Source: Diphasiastrum complanatum (lineage: Eukaryota > Streptophyta > Lycopodiopsida > Lycopodiales > Lycopodiaceae). From it: 64,000 bases of DNA. Below are positions 55,360 to 64,000 of the stretch, one piece after another; position 1 is the first letter of the stretch, and each line of letters starts with the position of its first letter. The notes under the pieces were generated by a model. It did no database searches. It was given only the letters and a program-made list of their open reading frames with translations, and was not told the DNA's origin. The stretch is taken from assembly GCA_029204225.1 (NCBI GenBank), contig CM055105.1, positions 51,301,680 through 51,365,679 of the forward strand, written 5' to 3'. The position numbers were made by a program, and so were the translations under genes.

Positions 55360-56930
55360 TAATTATCATCATCATCCTCTTCAAGATTCACACGGATGGT
55401 ATTGTCATGAAGGAATAATCTCCTTTCATATGGATCTAAAAACTCTAAATTTTTCCTCTTGCTCATATCAATGTAACCCGAATAAAGGGCCATTGCAGAT
55501 GATCTTTTCGTAGTCTCATTGGGAGTATAACCCAATATCTTAATAGACAAATCTCTCTTCACAAAAATTTTATATGTTCCTCTTGCTTACTTATGACCTC
55601 CTAAACAAATTGATAATGATTTGATGGCCATAATGACAATGGTTGCATATGGATTATAAGATGAATGATATATACAAATCTCATTATTTTAAAAGTTTTT
55701 CAAATAATGAGATAGAGAAACATCTTTTCTCCTGGCTGATACACCTCGGATGCCTTCATGTCTCATACCAAAGGCATCTATTTCAATATCATCTTGTAAA
55801 CGAGAAAAAAAGATAAATTTAGAATGATACATAACACTGCAAACTCAATAAGAAAACTGAACAATATCAATACCAATAAGAAATAAGAAAACTGAACAAT
55901 ATCAACACCAATATGTTATCTACTTACCAGATCATAATCATCGGAATCAACGACGTTTGCTCTGCTAATGTCATGTCCTCCAATGGCCTCTACATTTTCG
56001 GAGGGGATATATCTAGCCCTAGGAGGATATTTTTTTTGGAATTCCAAAAATTCCTCCTTTGTAGGCAAATTTTTTTCATAAGCTTTAGATTTTTCAATCA
56101 TGGCCTCCAAGGCCTCATTGCCAGATTTCCAATTGCCATCGTTATCATAATCTATTTCACTTTCAAGATCATCATATGAGTAATCAACAATGTCAAAAAA
56201 TTATGATAAATTGTGAGCAAAAATTGAGAGGATTTCATCCTCTCTCAAATTCAAAACATCTTCTATACCATTAAATGAAATATAACGTTCATTATTTATA
56301 AAATATAAAAGAACATTGAATAAGGTTAATGATTAACAAGAGATGCAGATGGAAGAGAATCAGAGAGGATTATAGAACGAGGGAGAGTTTTTTGATAATC
56401 TGAAGTCATAGATGCTTCAGTTTCAACCCCTATATCAGTATCTGTATCATTTACATCGACTGGAGCAAGTGCAGATGCTTCGATCAATGGAACAGTTGAA
56501 GATTCAGTAGACTCATCATCTAGAATTTCAATTGATATGTAGAAGACAAAAGCCATTCCTTTTATTAGAAGACGACATATTCTTTTGTGGATATCACAGT
56601 ATATATTTCTTTTGAAATGGTCATACAAGTCAGAGTACTTTCTATTGTGTTTATTTTAGAAGATGGTTGGGAATGTACAAGGTCTTGAAAATGAACGAAA
56701 CAAAAATTATCTATATCCAAAACAGGAGTGCTAATAATCTGAGAAAAATTATTAAAATAGGAAATTAAATTATAACGATTCTCATAAACTAGCTTATCGA
56801 TATCGAAGGGAACAAAAAAAATACTAGCAAAATACATTATTTGTCAAATGGAATGTCATTGGCATTCAAAAAATCCATAAGTTTGTCATTTGAGGCCATG
56901 GAGGAACTAGCCATATTGAACTCGATATCG
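55360..56930 (-). pseudogene. Second gene of the DNA-transposon locus, convergent, unknown function
   Basis: An ATG near 56914 opens 'MASSSMASNDKLMDFLNAND', then a stop or unrecognised intron. Further minus-strand coding blocks follow: 56760-56640 ('LISYFNNFSQIISTPVLDID'), 56560-56330 (acidic, 'ILDDESTESSTVPL') and 56180-55927 ('EEFLEFQKKYPPRARYIPSE'). The last ends at a GTAAGT donor near 55927. The next exon starts after TTTACAAG near 55799 ('DDIEIDAFGMRHEGIRGVSA'). A final block, 55570-55362, has 'RDLSIKILGYTPNETTKRSS' and an acidic end (EEDDDDN). It converges on the transposase-like gene, with 70 bp between the two ends. No family recognised; two-gene convergent layouts are common in large DNA transposons. 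Confidence 0.5.
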
Positions 56931-58361
56931 ACAGATAGATATCGGAAGAGGAATAAAGCAAAGTGCGCGCGCTGATCCGATATGGTAAGGCCGAGAATGA
57001 AATTTACCGAAAAACACTCGTCGAAAATAGCTAATATTGATTCAGTGCATCTGAATGAATACAAGCATGCACAATAAGCGATGGCGCGCGTTGATTCGAT
57101 ATTGCGAGAAGAAAAAAAAACAAGAAGACTAGAGAGTTCAGAATAAAAGACCATGGAATTGAAATATGAAAAGTGGTGCCCATATTTATAGCCAATTTTT
57201 GTTGATCACAACCATACATTTGTCAAATAACGAATTGAGAAATACAGCCTATATTTATCCACCGATCAGAGTGAGACAAATTTGTACCTACTCCGGAATA
57301 CATTACCTAGTCTATCACTAGATTCAATGAATCATCATTAGCCTTGAGCCTAGAATCTGTACATGCACTGCAATACATTAAATAGACAATCACTAGCCAC
57401 CTAGAATAATCATTAAACCAATTATAAACAAATGATTAATGGATATGTTTGAAAAACGTGTACGAGGAGAATTATTACAATCTCTCGTCCTATTTAAGCA
57501 CCGTAAAGACGAAAATTTTCCTTTTGAGATAATGTTCATTCAAAACATTTCATAAGTCTTTCATTATGGGTTCTAGTATGATTTTTCTACGTATGGGATA
57601 TCGGATCAGTGCGCCTGGCAAACGCTGGTTATGCTGCATTTGGATTGTGCGCGTAGAATTGCTATTCCAAGAACAAAAATATTATCGAAATTTTTGAAAC
57701 TATTGGACCCTATTTGCATGCTCAAAGCTTGATTCGGAAGACTCTTCATACTGGCCAAAGTTATGGAGAATCTACTGAATCAAGCTCTGATAATGCATAT
57801 TTCATCCAATATCAGATGAGCGCACGAGAATACAAACTCTGGTTTTCAAATGCTTTATGTGCACGTCGATTAGATATCGGGTGAAAATCTAGCCTTTGGA
57901 ATTTTCTAGAATTATAATTATTGGATATAAAAAAGGTCTGATATCTAAAGCTTAACGTTGTCAATTTCAGCATTAAATGGTAGAAGTGTCATAGCATAAT
58001 TTTGTAGCATTAATTGTAGATGTGACCATACTTTATTTGAAATTACTTCTGGTTAATTCGATATGGACTAATCATTTTGATGACTGATGGATATCTAGTT
58101 TGATTTGATTGACAAGCCTCGGAGTAATCATCATCGTAATTCGAACCTCAGACATCCAAACCACCATGTTTGCAATCATTTTTTATTTTCTCTATATATA
58201 CTGATCGACGATGCTGAATTTTTTTTGCTTATAGTTATTTGCATCCATGCAATATCAATTCAGTGCGTTCAAAATTTATTTCTTCAATCTGTTACTACTT
58301 GCGTGCGCCCATCCGCTATCAGCTAACGGATTTGTTGAGCTCAGGTATCGCTTCAATGCGT
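56925..58361. repeat. Subterminal-like cluster of GATATCGGATCANNGCGC motifs
   Basis: Recognisable copies, mixed orientation: inverted at 56965-56983 and 57084-57103; direct at 57597-57614 (GATATCGGATCAGTGCGC) and 57808-57825; inverted at 57860-57879; direct and more degenerate at 58251-58268; inverted at 58303-58320; direct at 58345-58361. They lie in the upstream region and beyond of the minus-strand gene, and end exactly where Copia F begins. The 57240-58250 stretch has no other coding. No terminal inverted repeat could be identified. Confidence 0.68.
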
Positions 58362-58362
58362 C

Positions 58363-59255
58363 CGACCTGTGGATTCATCAAAGATAACATCACGACTTAT
58401 ATGGATTTTGTTTTCTATTGGATCAAAACATCTATAGCCCTTCACACGATCATCATATCCTAGGAATATGCACTTGATAGCTTTTACATCAAGTTTACGT
58501 CTCTCTTCCTTAGGAATGTGTACAAAGGCCTTACATCCAAAGATTGGCAAGTGGTTCACCTTTGGCTTCTTCTTCGTGAATGCTTCCTCAGGTGTTATCT
58601 TTGGTATGACAATGGTAGGACTTCTATTTTGAAGATAGACTATAGTGCTACATGTTTCTGACCAAAAATCTTTTGGTAGTTTCATCTCAGCTAGCATAGA
58701 TCTGGCACTTTCCACAATTGTACGATTCTTGCACTCAGCTACACCATTGAGAGAAAGAGTATGAGCTTGCGTAAATTGTCTTTTAATCCCACATTGATCA
58801 CAAAGATCATTGATGTCATTAGACTTGTACTCACTTCCACTATCTGATCTTAGAGCTTTGACCTTCCTACTTGTCTGATTTTCGACCAATGCTTTGAAGC
58901 TCTTGAAGTTATCAAATGCATCTGATTTCTTCTTCAAGAAGCAGATCCACGTCTTACATGACATATCATCAATAAAGGTCATGAAATAGAAGGCTTTACC
59001 TAAGGACATGGTCCTGATAGGGCTACATAAGTCTATGTGGATTAAGTCCAGGATGTTCTTTGCTCTTGCAACACCTCCTTTATTGAACTTCTCTCGATGC
59101 TACTTCCCATATACACAGGATTCACACATCGATTTCAAGTGATCTTCTATGGTAGGCAATCTTGTTACCATCTCCAATTTTCTCATCAAACTAAGGTTCC
59201 TAAGTTCAAGTGACCAAGCCTCTTATGCCACAACTCAGTTTGCGATGGAATGGAC
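58363..59255 (-). pseudogene. F integrase, truncated at the C-terminus
   Basis: From 59240 leftwards the HHCC zinc domain reads 'LWHKRLGHLN' and 'MCESCVYGK', followed by a TAG and a short shift, then 'LDLIHIDLCSP' (first Asp). The long frame 59009-58353 gives 'FYFMTFIDD', 'ALRSDSGSEYKSNDI' (Asp kept; SGSE for NGGE), 'SLNGVAECKNRTIVE' (Glu kept, R changed to C) and 'DFWSETCSTIVYLQNRSP'. It ends at 'HISRDVIFDESTG', where the Copia sequence stops at 58363 against the motif cluster. RT and RNase H are missing; fragment H (34730-36520) is the corresponding half of a close relative. Confidence 0.85.
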
Positions 59256-59668
59256 TATATAGGTCCGTGTTGCCCCTTAATTGTAGCATTCAACTTGTAC
59301 AATTTTGTATTGGGCTCTCTTACTCCATCTGCAATAACTTTGAACTTTTGGTTCACATCCTTCACAAAGCAACGATCATGGGCGAATTCTACTTTCAACT
59401 TTTGATCAGTAATGACTCCAACAAAAAGTAGATTTTTCTTCAAACTTGGTACATAAAGTACCTCCCTGATCATCCTGCTTTTGCCATCATGTAGTTTGAT
59501 TGAAACGGTGCCTATCCCCTTGATCTTGCACACCTCACCATTTGGTTGTGAAAGAGATGTTCTATTATCCAACACCTTCAAACTACTGAACCAATTCTTG
59601 TTACCTGTCATGTGTCTTGTGGCTCCCGAGTCAATATACCATGCTTGATCATCTTGATTAGATGACAA
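59256..59668 (-). pseudogene. F protease and pre-integrase region
   Basis: The frame 59668-59255 begins 'SSNQDDQAWYIDSGATRHMT', with the catalytic D-S-G of Copia protease, then 'VLYVPSLKKNLLFVG', a typical protease C-terminal block, and 'FAHDRCFVKD'. It overlaps the end of the gag frame by a frameshift near 59640. The protease motif itself is undamaged. Confidence 0.87.
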
Positions 59669-60538
59669 TGTAAGCTAGAGCCTTCAATTTCACCCTCATT
59701 GACAAGGTTACCTACTTGTTTTGGTTTTTCCTTGCCTTGTTCCACCAAGAATTTGCGACATTCACTCTTCCAATGGCCCTTTTTACCACAATGGAAGCAC
59801 TTGCCTTTCTTCTTAGTTTTACTGGAAGATCCCTCGTCCTCCTGAGACTTGGCAAATTGCTGCTTAGACTTCTTCTTGCCCTTGCCCTTGCCTTGTTTTT
59901 GGCATGTCGCAAGTGCCTGATTGTCAGTATTTTGACGTCTAGCTTTCACCATTTCTCGCCATTGTTCTTCTTGCATCAAGATTCCTGCGAGCTCGTCAAA
60001 GGTTGGCAATCTTTCTCTTGATGCTATTCCGCTCACAAACATCTCCGCACAATGCATTGTGCACCAACTCTACATCATGTATGTGCTCACCAATAGAATG
60101 CAGTTCATCTCTGATTGTCTTGATTCTGGTCATGTACGTCTGAATGTGCTCTCCTTGCTCCATGCAGGCACTATTCAACTTTGACTTCAGAAACATGATT
60201 CTTGACGGATTTGACATCTCGAACTGTTCTTTTAGCACATCCCATGCATGTCTGGGTGTAACAACATCACAAATGTGGGTAATGATGTGATCCTTCACTG
60301 ACAAGTTAATGAAGGTCAAAGCTTTCCTCATCTTTTTGTCGAACACTTTGATATCTGCTTCATTTGGTGGCTTTCTCTCATCACCTGTGACGACTTCCCA
60401 CATGTCTTTCTCCATCAGTATGTTTTTCATTTTGAATTTCCACACTGCATAGTTAGAAATTCCGTCCAATTTGCTACTTTCACTCAAAATGGACTCTCCC
60501 ATATTTGCCATCGCAAAACTGCTTGAAACTTCTGCCAT
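59608..60538 (-). pseudogene. F gag with zinc knuckle, one frameshift
   Basis: An ATG at 60538 opens Gag ('MAEVSSSFAMANMGESILSE', then 'LDGISNYAVWKFKMKNIL'), running to 59996 with UBN2-type features ('AWDVLKEQFEM', 'LKSKLNSACMEQGEHIQTYM'). One base shift near 60040 passes reading to the frame 60057-59608, which has a lysine-rich region and a perfect CCHC knuckle (C-F-H-C-x4-H-x4-C). Function: RNA-binding capsid protein. Only the frameshift prevents expression. Confidence 0.88.
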
Positions 60539-60540
60539 AG

Positions 60541-61060
60541 GCTAAAAACAGTATGCCGAGGCCAACAGTGATGTCATAAGTTGAAAATAATGACCTGCAC
60601 TTTTTCTCTTACTAGGCCACTCGCCACTTTTCCACCAATTTGAAAACCAAATCGGCGTCGCCTTCCGAAATGCACTCAGTCGTCAACTCCCAACAACGTG
60701 CCCAATGGAATGGTGAAATCACTTTTGGCATACTCCGAACACTTTTTTGAGAGGCAACCTGCCACCGCAGTTCCTATAAACCAAGATGGTTCTGGACCGA
60801 GCAGAGCAGACAAGGGCAAAGGCATAGCTGCATCACTCTATATTGTTGTACCATACTTGCAGCTACAGTCCGTGTGCCCTTCGTTTGAAGGTTATAGCCT
60901 TTCGTTTGGGTCAAAACGGGCAAAGGACCCAAAAATAGGGACTTTTCGAGTTTTTGAACTGTTTCTTCACCTTGAAGAAACTTCACTCTTCACTTGTGAA
61001 GGGACCCAACTCCAATTTCAGTATGAAATTTTTTAATGAAGTTGAAGGCTAAAATGCACT
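60541..61060 (-). other. F leader/LTR-like upstream region
   Basis: Matches D's upstream region (21341-21840) to about 60960. It contains a CACTCTTCACTTGTGAAG inverted motif near 60990. No primer site or LTR end is visible. Confidence 0.55.
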
Positions 61061-61764
61061 TCACTTCTTCAGGGCCCTCTTCAACAACCCTTCAGACTCC
61101 ATCCAATGGTTGAATCTGATCCAACTATGGATATCCCTTCTGGGTAGCACAATCTGAGCCGTCGATCTTGTAACTCCTCTATCCAACGGCTCTGAGCACT
61201 TCTGTGCACCAATGGAGAGTCTTGTAGACACTGTCAGCCTGCGACCTCTCTGTCTGCGGCCGCGCCTCCCAACACTCAAATTTTCTTGATCTAACTCGCC
61301 TGTGGATCGATTTGAGCATGATCTGAGGCCTGGAGCAAGGTCGCCCTACTGATTCCAAGTTTGTAGAGTGTTCACTCAAGAAGTTCCGTGAGAAAACGGT
61401 GATTTTAGCTCAACTTGTCAAAGTGGCTTTTTTCACCTTTTTACCGCAAATCTGCTAGGTTAATTGTCTGGAGACAAATCTCTGACATAAACCTCAGAAT
61501 CTCTCCATGGCTGGTTGACAATGTGATTAGCTTCCTTCTTGTCCTTACGGCATCCAAAACGGTGCACAAACAGCGAAGAAATCACCAGTTATGTATAAAA
61601 ATTGTAACCCCAAACCCGGTTTCAATTTTCAGTTGGCTTCAAAATTGTCAAATTTTCACCAAATTCATGACCTAGATGGAAGCCATAGACTAGGGAGAGA
61701 CCTTTGCTCTCATCCATTCACCCAAACCATTTCTCTGGTCTTGTGATAATCCATTCAGATCAAC
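61061..61764. other. Gene-free stretch between F and the Gypsy element
   Basis: No supported coding. The right half probably is leader of the following Gypsy element; TTTACCGCAAATCTG and other segments gave no LTR ends by eye. Confidence 0.4.
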
Positions 61765-62623
61765 ATGGCAGGACCATCCAATCCACCGCCCAAGTTGGAG
61801 AAAAGACTTCCAAGGATTGATGCACTGAAGTACGATGGAGAATCAAATCCAACACGATTTTTCCAAGAATTCAACAATGCTTGTAAATTTTATGGGAATG
61901 AATCTGACACCGAAAAGGTACGTTTATTTCCCATGATTTTACAAGGCGATGCAAAAGAGTGATTTTTAGACCTTGAAGGCCCAAACAACACGTCTTGTGA
62001 GACCATCACCGCAGCACTGATCAAATGGTTCAAACTCTCCAAACTAACGTAGAGTCCCTTCATCCAATAGACGCATATCAAAATGTGAAGTATCAGTGCG
62101 CACCTACATCGAGCGTTTCAAGCGTCTTGAAGTAGAGTGTGTCGATGATCACGTAACTGAAAAAGTGGCCATCAAAGTATTTTTAGTTGGTTTACCAAAG
62201 GCCATTAGGAGAGAATTGAAACCCGCAAACTCGTACGAGCAATTGAAAGACGCGATGGATGACGCCATCCGTGAAGAATATGAACGGTCTGACAAGGACT
62301 ATGACTTTCACAACAAGAGGCGAAAGGGGCTAGTTAAGCAGGAGACTTCCCATGTGGAAGGATCATCCTCATCTAGTGAGGTTGATATTCTTCAACACCT
62401 TGAGGGTTGGCAAAAAGCACAACAAGCTCAGATGGAGAAGCTGACCTCAGAATTCCAAAAGGTACTGAAGGATGTCGCTGAAAAAACTTTTCTAGTCCGT
62501 GAGAATGTGTGGTGTTCTATTTGCTCTCAAAACCACACCGCCAATGAGTGCCCACACGTAAGAACATATTTTTCACAAGTGGCACGACCTATGTATCACC
62601 CTTATAGGCCATCTGGACCTTAG
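61765..62623 (+). pseudogene. Ty3/Gypsy gag with zinc knuckle
   Basis: The ATG at 61765 opens 'MAGPSNPPPKLEKRLPRIDA' and 'LKYDGESNPTRFFQEFNNAC', a Gypsy Gag start, with a TGA at 61960 and stops near 62050. A second frame, 62096-62623, continues with the Gag core 'YIERFKRLEVECVDDHVTEK' and 'VFLVGLPKAIRRELKP', a charged helical stretch, and a knuckle-like C-S-I-C-x3-H-x4-C near residue 140. It is the first gene of a plus-strand element running off the window. Confidence 0.85.
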
Positions 62624-64000
62624 TAGTATGCACCAAATTACAATCCAAATCCATCCGCGTCAAGGTCAGGACAATACCAACCCAAGCCAACAGGCCCAGT
62701 TCATTATCAACCCAGACAACCATTTGTAGTCAATCAGCCCGCGACATCTCCAATATCATATGGTTGATACTACTTATGTCGATCATGCTACCTATTATGT
62801 CGAGGATCCCAATGCCAATGTCTATCAAGCAGAGATGAGTTACTCTTATGAAATAGCACAGCCTGGATACGACCCCAATCAACCTCAGTATCGTACACAA
62901 CCTATAGCATATGCTGCACAACCGATGCCAATTTTACATGGTTGTTTTGTGTGTGCGAGATGACATCCTAGCATTCGTTGTCCTGATAAACTACAATATC
63001 TATCTCTTTGTGAAAATTTTGGCATAGAGCACCATATCAAAGACTGTCCAAAAGAACCCAGTCCTATAGCTCCTGTTGATTCTATCCAAGTAGAGACAAT
63101 TCCAATTAGAGTCATGACTCAAGCTCAACACCAGCAGGCTAGCGAAGCTGCAACAAGACAAACCAATAAGCTCCCGCCCGCTCCGTCCAGTGACAGAATC
63201 ACACCAATTGTCTATCCTAACCCAACGAGGAGATCCATTTGAGAGACAAATATCAAAAGCTCATCCACGAAGCTGATAATAAGGATGAGACTATAGTCAC
63301 ACCTAGAGATCAAACCCCAGATAACCCAACCGTAGAAGGAGCCGAGATATGGGGACATTTGCTTCAAGCAAATGACACCCTCCCATTTGGAGTACTCTAG
63401 AAGTACACCAAAAAATGGCGGAAAGAGTTGTCCTCAATTGAAGATAACATCCCATCACTAGACCTCCCTGAGGTGCCCCTGCATCTGACTAACCCTGCAA
63501 GCGACAAGGGAAATATACGCATTCCTACAACTTACAGACATTCCCATGTTATCTTAGCAGTATTAGAGGGCAGATTGAGAGTTAACATAATATCCACATC
63601 CCTGATGAAAGAGTGGGGTCTCCAAGCTTTCATGAAATGGCCGAACTGTCAAGTTCGAATGGTAGATCAAAGTGTGATAAAACCATTAGGCCTAATACCA
63701 GACATAAGGCTAATTCTCAGAGGTTTGAGCTTCATGCTAGATTTGTTAGTGCTAGATATCCCTAGCAATGCCTATTCCTATGAATTACTCCTAGGTAGGC
63801 CATGGCTCTCTAATGCATGCATAATGCATAATTGGAATAGTGAGCGCGTTACATTTGGCAATCAAGAAACATCAGTCACCATCGACTCTACTGGTAAGAA
63901 CAAACCCGCATGCATCACCGAATACAGATTCTCTACCACAGAGTATATTCTTGAAAATTACCGTGACATCAAAAAGAAGGGCCACTATACCAAGGCTACG
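62624..64000 (+). pseudogene. Gypsy linker, second Cys motif and degenerate protease region
   Basis: After a TAG at 62622 comes a Pro/Tyr/Gln-rich linker with a frame change (62760-62963) and a second Cys-rich motif ('GCFVCAR', a stop, then 'IRCPD', then 'CENFGIEHHIKDCP'). From ~63240 the frame resembles a retropepsin-like domain: 'RHSHVILAVLEGRLRVNIIS' where DSGA would be expected but is absent, and 'YSYELLLGRPWLSNA', the typical LGRPWL end. RT, RNase H and integrase, if present, lie beyond the window. Confidence 0.7.

Overview
This window is transposon-dominated, AT-rich plant nuclear DNA. Ty1/Copia (Pseudoviridae-type) elements with tRNA-iMet primer-binding sites dominate, with Ty3/Gypsy remnants, a long satellite array and pieces of an unusual DNA transposon. 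I see no intact ordinary host gene, rRNA, tRNA or CRISPR. Density and nesting suggest a large-genome land plant, perhaps a gymnosperm; that is an inference.

Layout. (1) 1-16015: a tandem satellite with a period of about 0.82-0.86 kb, interrupted by three non-autonomous Copia derivatives: E1 (489-3621, TSD TGCCT), E2 (6134-8382, TSD CTTTG) and E3 (9569-14477, truncated 5' LTR). All three lack reverse transcriptase (RT). (2) 16016-22200: a decayed Gypsy piece, low-complexity DNA and a deleted minus-strand Copia (D). (3) 22200-28735: minus-strand Copia A, whose 5' LTR is split by minus-strand Copia B (24099-28567, TSD CATAT). (4) 28736-32936: a TC microsatellite and broken minus-strand coding of unknown type (U). 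(5) 32937-49104: Copia C1 with near-complete gag-pol, inserted into U. C1 itself contains Copia C2 (33774-44002, TSD GTGAT). C2's leader carries a plus-strand Copia 3' half (H) and a minus-strand gene with a divergent histone H3 fold, a proline-rich linker and a Ulp1-like peptidase region. C2 has lost RT and carries unrelated sequence with a threefold repeat in its place. (6) 49105-51766: rest of U, Gypsy scraps, LTR and gag fragments. (7) 51767-53672: G, a Copia-type element without coding sequence. (8) 53673-58361: two convergent intron-containing genes, one encoding a DDE-transposase-like protein, next to a cluster of the motif GATATCGGATCANNGCGC. (9) 58363-61060: minus-strand Copia F (gag, protease, integrase). 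(10) 61765-64000: Gypsy gag and a protease-like region.

The most unusual content is the H3-fold/Ulp1 gene and the convergent transposase locus. They lie 15-20 kb apart but share the same both-orientation motif, so I infer that they are parts of one DNA-transposon family. Second is a set of RT-less Copia derivatives that share a non-Copia coding module.
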